The translations under genes and the position numbers were made by a program. Under the pieces are notes generated by a model, which made no database searches, was not told the origin of the DNA, and saw only the letters and a list, made by a program, of their open reading frames with translations. From UBA11346 sp038060575 (GTDB lineage Bacteria; Planctomycetota; UBA11346): 64,000 nt of DNA. Below, piece after piece: positions 44,330 through 52,828 of the stretch (its first letter is position 1; the number at the start of each line of letters is the position of its first letter). The DNA is taken from assembly GCA_964652775.1 (NCBI GenBank), contig CAZZAM010000017.1, positions 5,754-69,753 on the forward strand. The letters run 5' to 3'.

Positions 44330-45704
44330 AATTCTGCCAACGCGCGCGCAGCTCGACTGCTCGCGTATGAGCTGGATCTTCGACCTGAGCAACCGCAAGT
44401 TCAGCCAGTGCGGCATCGCGTTGTCCGAGGTGTTCAAGTAGTTCTGCCCGGCGGCAACGCAGACGCCCACGCCGACGTTCTGGTGCTGCGGCAATGGCGC
44501 GAGCAAATAACTCCAAAGCGATCGGGTGGTCATGACCATGCCACGCCCATTCGGCGGCGGTTGCTAAAGGTTGATGCGGATACACCGCTTGATCGGCCAG
44601 AGCAACCAACATGCGTTGCGCGTCCTGGCGTTTGCCAGAGGCATACAGCGCGTGGGCTAGTAGGCTGCGCGATTCCCAGTAGGGGGTCGCGACAGCGCAC
44701 GCACGTTCCAGCGCTGGCACCGCCTCATGGGCGCGTCCATCGGCAATCAGCGCCTTACCGAGCAACAGCCCCGCCAGCGCCGGATCAAGGGACGGCACCG
44801 ACGCAACCAGTTCAATCACAGCATGTGGAGCATTCGCGCGCAGTAATTCGGCGGTGGCCGGGACGAGGACGGCAGCAGGATCAGTGCTGGTGGCAAGTGC
44901 TGAACGTGCCGCTGCAACGGCTCCAACGATGTTCCGTGCCGCACAGCACGCCGCGAGGGTATCGAGGTCGTTCCAGGGAAACCTGGGAACGCCAGGCTCC
45001 AGCCTGGCTCGATGTATTGGTCCACAGTTCGCCAATAATGCACGATGCAGCGAATCTGCCTCGGAGTGTAGCTGACCATCCGCAGCGGCATCGCCGTCAT
45101 GATGCACTTGCGAACGATCGAAATGCGCGGCCATGGCCTGCGGATCAAGATCGGGCCACTGTCGTGATACCACGGTCTGGACCGCACGAATGAAGTCGGT
45201 CGGCTCGCTGTCGAAATCGACGAGTGGGGTTCCTTGTTCAGCGGCGCGCAGCAGCGGCCGGGCATGCTCGATCCAGATATGCAAGCCTTCGCCAAGCGGC
45301 ATGCGGCGCCATGCCGCCAGCGAGCGCGCGACCGCAAGTGGATGACGGACAACGCCGATCGTCTGCGGTGCTGGCGTGGCCGCGGTCCAGAAATCAAGAC
45401 ACAACAACATGCGTGGATCTTTAATCAGCACGCGTTGTTGGGTTGGTGCAGCCAGTAAGCAATCACGTTCAGCGGCGTGGGTTTCATTCCACTGCAACGT
45501 GGTTGGTGCCTGCAGCCAGGAACCACCAGATGCTGCGAGCACGGCTTCCGATAGGCGGATCGCTGCCGTTGATTCGAAGTGTCCGCGTGCGTTGTCCCAG
45601 TTGCGCACCATCGGTCCAGGCACGCATGCGCCTGCAGCAGCCAACATGCCGGCGAGGCAACTGGTTCCGCTGCGCGGGGAGCCGAGGACGAGGATTGGAG
45701 TCAT
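44304..45704 (-). CDS. Sulfotransferase domain protein with TPR-like C-terminal part
   Basis: This 466-residue protein starts with the PAPS P-loop LGSPRSGTSCLAGML (residues 6-20), followed by VVRHPLAVARSLAAW near 118 that binds the 3'-phosphate. After residue 240 it has alanine-rich helical repeats of TPR type (GKALIADGRAHEAVPALERA and others). The family transfers sulfate to glycans or peptides. Within the coding region at 44985-45009 is a repeat that reads as ARLEPGVPR. It converges with the anti-sigma gene. Confidence 0.8.
   Translation of the reverse strand: MTPILVLGSPRSGTSCLAGMLAAAGACVPGPMVRNWDNARGHFESTAAIRLSEAVLAASGGSWLQAPTTLQWNETHAAERDCLLAAPTQQRVLIKDPRMLLCLDFWTAATPAPQTIGVVRHPLAVARSLAAWRRMPLGEGLHIWIEHARPLLRAAEQGTPLVDFDSEPTDFIRAVQTVVSRQWPDLDPQAMAAHFDRSQVHHDGDAAADGQLHSEADSLHRALLANCGPIHRARLEPGVPRFPWNDLDTLAACCAARNIVGAVAAARSALATSTDPAAVLVPATAELLRANAPHAVIELVASVPSLDPALAGLLLGKALIADGRAHEAVPALERACAVATPYWESRSLLAHALYASGKRQDAQRMLVALADQAVYPHQPLATAAEWAWHGHDHPIALELFARAIAAAPERRRGRLRCRRAELLEHLGQRDAALAELAVAQVEDPAHTRAVELRARWQNSKMEPLGG
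44985..45009. repeat. Hairpin repeat inside the sulfotransferase gene
   Basis: GGGAACGCCAGGCTCCAGCC and five more bases fold with the arms GCCAGGC and GCCTGGC. The identical 25-base sequence recurs at 45710-45734 in the leader of the same gene. Confidence 0.75.
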
Positions 45705-45707
45705 GCC

Positions 45708-45780
45708 CTGGGAACGCCAGGCTCCAGCCTGGCTGTGGCAATGCAGTTCGATTCGAGCCGTACAGGAGTGCGGCGTTCCC
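45708..45780. repeat. Palindromic repeat in the leader of the sulfotransferase gene
   Basis: The same 25-base hairpin word lies directly before the start codon (45704). At the other end of the element a GGCGTTCCCGGG faces its GGGAACGCC, giving an outer inverted pair across 73 bases. It fills the space between metG and the sulfotransferase gene. Confidence 0.7.
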
Positions 45781-45783
45781 GGG

Positions 45784-47805
45784 TCAATGCAGCCTCATCC
45801 CAGGTTCAGCGCCAGCATCAGGCGTCAGCAAGTATGCTGCACCGCCTTCACCGGCGGCGATGACCATGCCTTCGCTGAGACCGAAGCTCATCTGACGCGG
45901 TGCGAGGTTGGCGACGACAACGATCTTGCGGCCGACCAGTGCTGAAACATCGGGGAAAGCGGCTTTAATTCCGGCGAAAATGGTTCGTTCGCCCAGGCTG
46001 CCTAGCGACACGTGCAGCTTGACGATCTTCTTCGCCTTGGGGACGTCTTCGGCGGTCAGGATCTGTGCAACACGGAAATCGACCTTAGTGAAGTCATCAA
46101 AGGCGATCGTCTCGGCTAGCGCCTCGACGGGCTGCGAGCTGCGAGCTGCGAGCTGCGAGTTGGGCGCATCGTTGACTTTGCTCGCATCGATCATGGCTTG
46201 GACTTTCACGGGATCGACGCGGGTCATTAAGTTCTGGTACGCAGCGATGGCGTTGCCGATCACCGGCCTTTGCGCGTCGTCCCACGAGGCGATCGGCGCG
46301 TTGAGCAACTTGCCGGCTTCCTCGGCGAAGCGCGGCAACACCGGCGCCAGATAGACGCAGATCTGCCGGAACAGATTGAGCGAGACCGTGCAGGCGCGCG
46401 CCAGTTCCTCAGCTTTGGCTGGATCCTTCTTGAGTGCCCACGGTGCGGCGCGTTCAACGTACTCGTTGGCGCGATCCGCGGCCGCCATGATCAAGCGGCA
46501 GGCATGCGCGGTGTCGAGGCGCTCATAGGCCTCAGCGATTTCCTTGGCGTCGGCTGCGGCGCGAGCAAAAAGTCCGTCATCGTCCGGATACGCCGCCGTC
46601 AGTGTCGGTACGAACCGCGCTGTGCGGCTGGCGAGGTTCACGACCTTGCCGACCAGGTCTGAGTTTGCCTTGGCGGCGAACTCGTCGAGGTTCATGTCGA
46701 GGTCTTCGGCCGTTCCGTTGAGCTTGGCGGCGTAGTAGTAGCGCAGCCACTGCGGATCGAGGTGATCAAGGTAGGTGCGCGCGCGGACGAAAGTTCCCTT
46801 CGACTTCGACATCTTCTCGCCATTCACGGTCAGAAAGCCGTGAATGTGTACTTTATTGGGCAGATTCCAGCCAACTGCTTTCAACATTGCTGGCCAGAAC
46901 AAGGTGTGGAAGTAGGCAATGTCTTTGCCAATGACGTGATGAATTTCGGCCTGACCGCCAATCCACCAGCACTTCCAGTCGGTGCCGATTTTCGCGCACC
47001 AATCGCGGGTTGAAGCGACGTAGCCGACCGGCGCATCAAGCCACACATAGAAGTAGTGACCGGGCGCATCGGGGATCTCGAATCCGAAATACGGCGCAGG
47101 CCGCGACACATCCCAGTCGCGCAGCGGTTCGTCAGGACGCAGAAAGGTGTTTTTCACCCAGCGCGCCATGTCTGGGTGCAGGTGCTCGCCACCGCCAACC
47201 CACTGTTCGAGGAACGCGCGAAACGCCTCCAGTTTGACGAAGAAGTGGGTTGCTGAACGCAGTTCGGGCTTGGCACCTGACAACGTGCTGACCGCATCCT
47301 TCAGCTCGGTTGGGCTGAATGTCGAGCTGCACTTGTCGCACGAATCGCCGTACTGATCCGGCGCGTTGCACTTCGGGCAGGTGCCTTTGACGAAACGATC
47401 AGCCAAAAAAGTTCCTGCTTTGGGATCGTAGAGTTGGGTCACCTCGCGCGTGGCGACGTGGCCGCCATCACGCAGGGATTTCCAGACCGCGTGCACACCG
47501 TCGCGGTTCGACGCGCTGTCGGTCGAACCATAATGATCGAAGCAGATGCCGAAGTCGGCGAAGTCCTTTTGGTGTGCCGCGCTCATCTCGGCGATGATCG
47601 CGCTCTCGGGCACACCACGATTGCGGGCAGCGATCATCGTCGCCGTGCCATGGACGTCGTCGGCGCAGATGTAGGCGGTCTCATTGCCGCGCAGCCGCTG
47701 AAAGCGAACGAACATGTCGGTCTGGAGGTACTCGACCAAGTGACCGATGTGGATGTGTCCGTTGACGTAGGGCAACGCAGCTGTGACCAGAAGACGACGC
47801 GGCAT
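45784..47805 (-). CDS. metG: Methionyl-tRNA synthetase
   Basis: This 673-residue protein has HIGH as HIHIGHLVEYL (near residue 17) and KMSKS as GEKMSKSKG (near 333). Zinc-binding cysteines are in CPKCNAPDQYGDSCDKC (near 141), and a C-terminal tRNA-binding OB domain begins near 570 (DFTKVDFRVAQIL). It is of the two-zinc-knuckle MetG1 type. The linker before the OB domain (about 550-562) contains a repeat-derived insert (NSQLAARSSQPVEA). The gene ends 80 bases before the sulfotransferase start, in the same direction. Confidence 0.95.
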   Translation of the reverse strand: MPRRLLVTAALPYVNGHIHIGHLVEYLQTDMFVRFQRLRGNETAYICADDVHGTATMIAARNRGVPESAIIAEMSAAHQKDFADFGICFDHYGSTDSASNRDGVHAVWKSLRDGGHVATREVTQLYDPKAGTFLADRFVKGTCPKCNAPDQYGDSCDKCSSTFSPTELKDAVSTLSGAKPELRSATHFFVKLEAFRAFLEQWVGGGEHLHPDMARWVKNTFLRPDEPLRDWDVSRPAPYFGFEIPDAPGHYFYVWLDAPVGYVASTRDWCAKIGTDWKCWWIGGQAEIHHVIGKDIAYFHTLFWPAMLKAVGWNLPNKVHIHGFLTVNGEKMSKSKGTFVRARTYLDHLDPQWLRYYYAAKLNGTAEDLDMNLDEFAAKANSDLVGKVVNLASRTARFVPTLTAAYPDDDGLFARAAADAKEIAEAYERLDTAHACRLIMAAADRANEYVERAAPWALKKDPAKAEELARACTVSLNLFRQICVYLAPVLPRFAEEAGKLLNAPIASWDDAQRPVIGNAIAAYQNLMTRVDPVKVQAMIDASKVNDAPNSQLAARSSQPVEALAETIAFDDFTKVDFRVAQILTAEDVPKAKKIVKLHVSLGSLGERTIFAGIKAAFPDVSALVGRKIVVVANLAPRQMSFGLSEGMVIAAGEGGAAYLLTPDAGAEPGMRLH
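46131..46161 (-). repeat. GAGCTGC-word insert inside metG
   Basis: Four copies of GCTGCGA/GAGCTGC words are in frame within metG and encode the stretch around SQLAARSSQ in a linker. The words match the repeat at 28261-28374 and the arm at 38013-38042. Confidence 0.75.
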
Positions 47806-47980
47806 GGAGGGATCCGATGGCAGGAGTCAGTAGCGACCCACGCTGGAGCGCGTGGGGCTGGCTTGTACCTCCGACCGGGACGTGGGCAATCCGGCACGCA
47901 GGGCGCATGAGTGACCAGGAAGCCATGCTCTGCGTCCAGAACATCCACAGGGTCGTCGCGTCTCGCGGCAGCATTGCAGC

Positions 47981-48143
47981 GGTCCGGAAGTCCGGAAGTC
48001 CGGAAGTCCGGAAGTCGATTGGGCGAGACGAACTTGTATGTCTGACGTATGGGCTGGTTAGTGGGTACGAGAAGCCTTTTTGGGGACGAGCTGCATACCC
48101 TTGGCGGACTTCCGGACTTCCGGACTTCCGGACTTCCGGACTG
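47981..48143. repeat. Inverted pair of TCCGGAAG-word arms before flhB
   Basis: Four tandem copies of the 8-base word TCCGGAAG at 47981-48016 face a reverse-complement run at 48105-48143. The right arm ends 12 bases before the flhB start. The 350-base gap between metG and flhB holds no gene that I can support. Confidence 0.88.
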
Positions 48144-48155
48144 GGTCAATAGCCC

Positions 48156-49223
48156 ATGGCAGAGAACGAGAATGGCGCAGAAAAGTCAGAATTGCCAACG
48201 CCGAAGCGGCTCGAGCAGGCGCGCGACGAAGGTCAGGTGTCCTACTCGCAAGAAACGTCAGCCGCGATCCAGCTTCTCGTCGGCTTTATCCTTATGGGCG
48301 TGTTGGGCTCGTGGTTCTGGTCGGGCTGCGTCGAGTCGATGCGCTGGGCTATGGACCGTGGACTGAATACTGAGTTGACGCCCGACAATCTGATGCGGGT
48401 CGTTTTCCAGGGGCATCAATCCTTATTTTTGGTAGGTGGTCTTTTCCTTGGCGTCATGTTCCTGGTCGTATTGGTAATCGGCCTCGCCCAGGCTGGATTT
48501 CATCCCACCTTGAAGCCACTGATGCCCAAGTTCAGTCGCATCAGTCCGATGGCCGGCTTCGGTCGCCTGTTCGGAGTCAAGGGACTGGTGCGTCTGGCGC
48601 TCAATGTACTCAAACTGACCATTCTCATTGTCATCGCTTGGCTGGTGATTGAGGCGCGCATCCCACATGAACTGCCACTGGGCAACGATCTCGCCCTGCG
48701 CCTCGGTGACGACGCGCATGCACTGTGGCGGCTCGGCATGATCCTCGCGTCGTCCCTGCTGGTCATCGGCCTTATCGATTTCTTCTATCAGCGCTGGCAA
48801 CACACGAAGGACAACATGATGACCAAGCAGGAATTGAAGGAAGAATTCAAGCAGATGGAAGGTAACCAGGAGGTGAAGGCGAAGATCCGCGGCATGCAGC
48901 GCGCGCTTGCCCAGCGCCGCATGATGCAGGAAGTCCCCAAAGCCGACGTCGTCATCACCAACCCGACCCACGTCGCCGTCGCACTCAAGTACGACAAGAA
49001 CAACATGGCAGCGCCGATTGTTCTCGCGAAGGGCTACGACGAAGTCGCGCAGAAGATCAAAGCAATTGCCGCCGAGCATGACATCCCGATGGTCGAGAAC
49101 ATCGAACTCGCCCGCGCACTCGCGCGTGAAGTTGAAATTGGGAAGCCGATCAATCCGAAGTGGTTTAAGGCAGTGGCGGAGATTTTGGCGGCGGTGTACA
49201 GGTTGAGGAAGGGCGCGGCGTAG
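48156..49223 (+). CDS. flhB: FlhB, flagellar type III export switch protein
   Basis: This 355-residue protein has the FlhB layout: N-terminal export part (EKSELPTPKRLEQARDEG), four membrane segments (near 38, 88, 147 and 188), and the cytoplasmic autocleavage domain with the NPTH motif (TNPTHVAVALKYD, near 268). FlhB helps switch substrates from hook to filament. No other flagellar genes lie near it. Its 3' end is repeated, in part, five more times downstream, and its last 59 bases overlap the C-terminus of the convergent methyltransferase. Confidence 0.95.
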   Translation: MAENENGAEKSELPTPKRLEQARDEGQVSYSQETSAAIQLLVGFILMGVLGSWFWSGCVESMRWAMDRGLNTELTPDNLMRVVFQGHQSLFLVGGLFLGVMFLVVLVIGLAQAGFHPTLKPLMPKFSRISPMAGFGRLFGVKGLVRLALNVLKLTILIVIAWLVIEARIPHELPLGNDLALRLGDDAHALWRLGMILASSLLVIGLIDFFYQRWQHTKDNMMTKQELKEEFKQMEGNQEVKAKIRGMQRALAQRRMMQEVPKADVVITNPTHVAVALKYDKNNMAAPIVLAKGYDEVAQKIKAIAAEHDIPMVENIELARALAREVEIGKPINPKWFKAVAEILAAVYRLRKGAA

Positions 49224-49806
49224 CCAGGGCTTCTGACAACGGATTGCGTCCGACCATACCGAAGTGGTACGGGTGCAGTGTAGCGGCTTCCCGCTCAATC
49301 TGGAACCCGGTCTGCACTAGCCAAGAGCGGCACTGATCCGGCTTGGGACGGATGGCAATGTCTGGTCCCCGTGGCGTTGGGACATCGCTGCGCCAGTGGA
49401 TGACCCCAACCCGCCCATCTGGACGAAGGGCTGTGCGAGCGGCGTTGAGCAGTTCCAGCGGAGCTTCGCAATGGAGAATGTTGAACAGTAGGACAACATC
49501 CACGCTGCTTGGGGTGACGCCCAGCGAGCCATCGGTCACATCAACCAGACGGGCATCGACATGGGCGAACCCGGCCTGGGCGGCCTTGCCGCGTGTCAGG
49601 ACCACCATGTCCGTCTCGATGTCGAGCGCGATCACCGGATGTCGCGTCATGCGCGCCAGCGCCAGGGTGAACGTGCCGTAGCCGCACCCAACATCGACAA
49701 CCGGGCCGTGGATCTGATCGAAGCCGAGGGTCTGCAAGATGACGGGGGGATCGAAGAACGTAGTCCACCAGTCTTCGTCGGGCATGCCGCTGTCGCGGGT
49801 CTTCAT
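49165..49806 (-). CDS. Class I SAM-dependent methyltransferase
   Basis: This protein of 213 residues has motif I VVDVGCGYGTFTLALA (near residue 37), motif II ALDIETD (near 60), and HPYHFGMVG near 185. The substrate is unknown. The first ATG is at 49806. Its C-terminal 20 residues (TPRPSSTCTPPPKSPPLP) are antisense to the last codons of flhB, so the frame reads through the junction between the cargo and flhB. It may have lost its own stop codon on insertion. It shares direction with the DsrE and ArsR-rhodanese genes upstream, which lie 45 bases or less apart. Confidence 0.8.
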   Translation of the reverse strand: MKTRDSGMPDEDWWTTFFDPPVILQTLGFDQIHGPVVDVGCGYGTFTLALARMTRHPVIALDIETDMVVLTRGKAAQAGFAHVDARLVDVTDGSLGVTPSSVDVVLLFNILHCEAPLELLNAARTALRPDGRVGVIHWRSDVPTPRGPDIAIRPKPDQCRSWLVQTGFQIEREAATLHPYHFGMVGRNPLSEALATPRPSSTCTPPPKSPPLP

Positions 49807-49851
49807 GGGCAATCCAGGCGGCGGCCGACAGATAATCCGGCCGCCATGGGG

Positions 49852-50172
49852 TCAGAAGGAGACGACGCGGTCGGCATCGCGGATCAGGGCGTAAAGGTCC
49901 TTCATCGTCGACAGCGGACAGACCTCTGATCCCTGCGACTCACGGAGCTTCAAGCAGGTGCCACAGGCCATGATCTTCCCGCCGGCTTCCTGGAGTTTGC
50001 GTGCCTGGCCGACAACTTCGAAGCGCGGATCGGAGGCCATCTCCAGATCAACGCCAGTGCCGATGAGGAAGACGCCGACCTCGTCGCCTTGGGTGCGGGC
50101 GAAGTTGGCGAGACGCAAGGCATTGAAGGCCGTCTCGGGTTCGGTGGTCGACAGGGTGATGGCGAGCTTCAT
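49852..50172 (-). CDS. DsrE-family sulfur-relay-like protein
   Basis: This 106-residue protein begins MKLAITLSTTEPETAFNALR and has a cysteine pair in IMACGTCLKLR near residue 70 and another cysteine near 85. DsrE proteins carry persulfide or bind small thiols. It overlaps the ArsR-rhodanese gene by four bases, so they are translationally coupled. A sulfur-transfer role fits the rhodanese next door. This is an inference. Confidence 0.8.
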   Translation of the reverse strand: MKLAITLSTTEPETAFNALRLANFARTQGDEVGVFLIGTGVDLEMASDPRFEVVGQARKLQEAGGKIMACGTCLKLRESQGSEVCPLSTMKDLYALIRDADRVVSF

Positions 50173-50867
50173 GCTTTTCTCCGGGCCTTACGAGGTTTGC
50201 GTGCCTGAGTTGCTGATGGTGCCCCGCTCGCGGTGGGGAGACCGGCGTTGCGCCATTCCAGCACGCCATCGGGCAGGCGGCTGGCACGGAAGCCCCGTTT
50301 GGTCAACTCGGCGACAGCCTCGCCCGACATCGCGCAATAGGGACCACGGCAGTACGCCACCACGGTGCGGTTGCGGGGTAGCATCGTGAGGTGCCGAGCA
50401 AGATCCGGCAACGGCACCGAAAGAGCGCCGGGAAGGTGCCCGGCTGCGTACTCGTCGGCAGGGCGAACGTCGATCAGCGTCACCTCACCAGCGGCAACCC
50501 GCCGACGCAGTTCCTGACGATCCACTGCCTCCAGAGAGTCGCCCGCTCTGAGATGCGTCTGCGCCAGCCGGGTGACCTCTGCGAGTTGCTCGGAGGCGGT
50601 ATGCTGGAGGCACATCAGCAGGGATTCGACCGCCGGACCAGCGATCTGGTAGTGGACATGCAGACCGTGCTTCTCGGACACCACCAGATGAGCGTGGGCC
50701 AGGATGCGCAGGTGCTGGCTCGCATTGGCAACGGTCAAACCGGCAGCCGTTGCCAAGGATTCTACCGTCCGGCCTCCTTGGGTAAGCACATCCAGCAGGC
50801 GCAGCCGGCCAGGGCTGGCGATGGCCTTGCCCATCCGGGCGAACTGGTCGTAGAAGGAGGCGTGCAT
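50169..50867 (-). CDS. ArsR-type regulator fused to a rhodanese domain
   Basis: Starting at the ATG at 50867, the product has 232 residues. The N-terminal winged helix (about 1-100) shows VESLATAAGLTVANASQHLRI as its recognition part. The C-terminal rhodanese domain has VTLIDVRPADEYAAGHLPGA near 138 and the active cysteine in AYCRGPYCAMSG near 182. Such fusions sense persulfides or regulate sulfur detoxification genes. The ArsR part has only one cysteine (LLMCLQ), so it lacks the two-cysteine switch of BigR/SqrR. It is the first gene of its operon. Confidence 0.85.
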   Translation of the reverse strand: MHASFYDQFARMGKAIASPGRLRLLDVLTQGGRTVESLATAAGLTVANASQHLRILAHAHLVVSEKHGLHVHYQIAGPAVESLLMCLQHTASEQLAEVTRLAQTHLRAGDSLEAVDRQELRRRVAAGEVTLIDVRPADEYAAGHLPGALSVPLPDLARHLTMLPRNRTVVAYCRGPYCAMSGEAVAELTKRGFRASRLPDGVLEWRNAGLPTASGAPSATQARKPRKARRKA

Positions 50868-50947
50868 GGCTGACGAACACCCTACCCGTCTCAACCAGTA
50901 TTCAAGAGATCGCTAGAACGCTTACCGATACCCCACTTCGGCTGTCA

Positions 50948-51060
50948 CCCGCGCTCTTGCGCGCGAAGTCGAGATTGGGAAGCCGATCAATCCGAAGTGG
51001 TTCAAGGCGGTTGCCGAAATTTTGGCGGCGGTGTATCGGTTGCGGAAAGGCGCGGCGTAG
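50948..51060 (+). pseudogene. Partial copy 1 of the flhB 3' end (37 codons)
   Basis: Homology with flhB starts at CCCGCGCTCTTGCGCGCGAA (matching ...ARALARE) and runs to an identical stop codon TAG. The 37 codons keep the FlhB frame (RALAREVEIGKPINPKWFKA), but there is no start codon: an in-frame TAG lies about 30 bases upstream. It is 81 bases from the start of the ArsR-rhodanese gene, on the opposite strand. Confidence 0.9.
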
Positions 51061-51101
51061 GAGAGGGTGGATATTTGGTAGGTAGGGGCATGGCAGAAGC
51101 C

Positions 51102-51248
51102 TCAGGGTTTGCGCTGGTCGTCGTCGGCCGGAGGCAACTTCGGCTTCCAGGCGCACGCGCTGTTCTTCCACACCGTCCACGGCGAGCATGGAGACAGGAA
51201 CAGCCAGACGGCGATAAAGCCGACGAGCAGCAGAATATCAGTCAGCAT
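51102..51248 (-). CDS. Small membrane protein (48 residues)
   Basis: A 48-codon frame (MLTDILLLVGFIAVWLFLSP...) has one membrane segment followed by a basic/Pro-rich tail. Its ATG overlaps the stop of the small gene upstream by 11 bases in another frame. It lies at the end of a coupled minus-strand run with the rhodanese-thioredoxin gene. The function is unknown. Confidence 0.5.
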   Translation of the reverse strand: MLTDILLLVGFIAVWLFLSPCSPWTVWKNSACAWKPKLPPADDDQRKP

Positions 51249-51402
51249 GGATGACGGCTTTCGCCGCGCTTCGGGCGCAGCAATAAACGGGAACGCGGAC
51301 AGGTACTTGTCGCTGCTGCCAGCGCATCCAGCGGTGTACGGCTGTCAGGAGCAACGCCTGAACCAGCAAGACAGTAGCAGATATGGCCGACGCGCTGATC
51401 AT
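51238..51402 (-). CDS. Small membrane protein (54 residues)
   Basis: The ATG at 51402 overlaps the TGA of the rhodanese-thioredoxin gene (ATGA), and the product MISASAISATVLLVQALLLT... has one membrane segment and a basic tail (WMRWQQRQVPVR). Coupling to both neighbours argues that it is a real gene. Confidence 0.5.
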   Translation of the reverse strand: MISASAISATVLLVQALLLTAVHRWMRWQQRQVPVRVPVYCCARSAAKAVIHAD

Positions 51403-52229
51403 TTCGTTTCCAGCGCTTGGTCCATCCAGGCAGTGATCTCGGCTCGCGCACGGAATCCGACGAAGTGGGCGATTTCCTTGCCGTTCTTCCACAGACGAAC
51501 ATCGGGGATGCTTGATACGCCTTGGGATTGAGCGATTGCTCCGTTCTGATCGACATCGATCCGCACTATCCGCAATCGGTCACCTCGCTCCTTGGCCAAG
51601 GCATCGATCTCAGGGCCGAGAAGTTTGCACGGTGGACACCAGGTGGCGTGGAAGTCGACCAGTACCGGCACCAATGCGCTCGCAGCGATGACCTCACGAT
51701 CGAAATCTACGCTTCCTGCCGCAGGTGTCGGCACCACGCCTGAAGTCACTGGTGCGGCTGGTTGAACGGCTGCCGGAGCAGGACAATACGCAGCGCCCCA
51801 CACGCTGAGCGGTGAGCAGGGCATCAAAAACAGGATGCCGAAGGCGACCAGGAACAGTATGGCAACCTGTTTGACCACGCTCAGCGAGGCCGTCTTGTGG
51901 TTGTGCTGCATTGGTAGTCCGGAGCGATTCCACGCGCTGGTTCCGCCCTCAACGTTGACCGCCTGGGTGAAGCCGGCGCGCTGAAACTTTTCGCAGGCCG
52001 TCGATGAGCGTGCATCAGTGGCGCAAATGATATAGATCGGATCGTCTAGCTTGCCGACCCGACCGCTGACGACGACGGCAGGATCAAGTTGACTCAGTGG
52101 CACATGACGCGCACCGACGGCGTGGCCACTGTTCCACTCTGATGCGGTGCGGACGTCGATAAGGTCAACCGGTTCGCCGCGCGCGATGCGTGCGTTGACC
52201 TCGGCTGGAGTGATGGTGGGGATGGCCAT
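51399..52229 (-). CDS. Rhodanese-thioredoxin fusion with a membrane segment
   Basis: The 276-residue protein has an N-terminal rhodanese domain (VDLIDVRTASEWNSGHAVGA, catalytic cysteine in ICATDARSS near 70). A membrane segment (QVAILFLVAFGILFLMPCSP near 121) follows, then a thioredoxin domain with WCPPCKLLG near 198. It would pass sulfur or electrons at the inner membrane. It lies three bases after the thioredoxin gene and is coupled to the small membrane genes. The orientation of the thioredoxin domain relative to the membrane is unclear. Confidence 0.85.
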   Translation of the reverse strand: MAIPTITPAEVNARIARGEPVDLIDVRTASEWNSGHAVGARHVPLSQLDPAVVVSGRVGKLDDPIYIICATDARSSTACEKFQRAGFTQAVNVEGGTSAWNRSGLPMQHNHKTASLSVVKQVAILFLVAFGILFLMPCSPLSVWGAAYCPAPAAVQPAAPVTSGVVPTPAAGSVDFDREVIAASALVPVLVDFHATWCPPCKLLGPEIDALAKERGDRLRIVRIDVDQNGAIAQSQGVSSIPDVRLWKNGKEIAHFVGFRARAEITAWMDQALETK

Positions 52230-52232
52230 GGT

Positions 52233-52553
52233 TCAGGCTTTGCTCTGCGCCATGCCGTCTTTGATAAATTGCTCAACCGCCGGCTTGGGGCGGAAGCCAG
52301 TGAAACCGCCAACCTGCTTACCATGCATGAACAGCCGCACGTCTGGGATGCCGGAGACGCCAGCGTTCACCGCTAGATCCTGGTTCTCGTCGGTGTTCAC
52401 CTTGACCAGCTTGAGCGGTCCGGCGCTAGACTTGACCGCTGCGTCGAGTACCGGGCCGAGCATCTTGCAGGGTCCGCACCAGGTGGCGTAGAAATCGACC
52501 AGGACCGGTTGACGATGGCTGGCTTCGATGACGTCGCGGTTGAAATCAAGCAT
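52233..52553 (-). CDS. Thioredoxin
   Basis: The protein has 106 residues from the ATG at 52553, with GGAG eight bases upstream. It has the classic WCGPCKMLGP site near residue 25 and the cis-proline GIPDVRLF near 70. It would reduce disulfides, probably for the neighbouring rhodanese proteins. It is the first gene of a four-gene minus-strand run. Confidence 0.92.
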   Translation of the reverse strand: MLDFNRDVIEASHRQPVLVDFYATWCGPCKMLGPVLDAAVKSSAGPLKLVKVNTDENQDLAVNAGVSGIPDVRLFMHGKQVGGFTGFRPKPAVEQFIKDGMAQSKA

Positions 52554-52828
52554 GACAAACTCCGTGTGGTGATGATATGGTCCTGGCGCAGAACGTGCCA
52601 ATCGTGCCCACGTCGTAAGTGCTTGTCAGTGTGGTATGGACCGTGGGATGATGTGGGTTGAAAATTTACCTAGAGGCAATTTGACGCAAACCACACACAA
52701 CGCATGTGCCTCATAGCGCATTGCGGGTGCCGATTACCAAATGCATACGAGCTATACGTAAAATTACGAACGAAGCAGTTCTTCTCCGGCGCGCTAGAGT
52801 GCGCAGCGACAGTACCTTGGAGTCGAAC

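Noticed and set aside
48960..49223. Simple tandem gene duplication of flhB
   Set aside because: The copies lack the 5' two thirds of the gene, are separated by unrelated cargo and start at different points, which tandem duplication does not explain.
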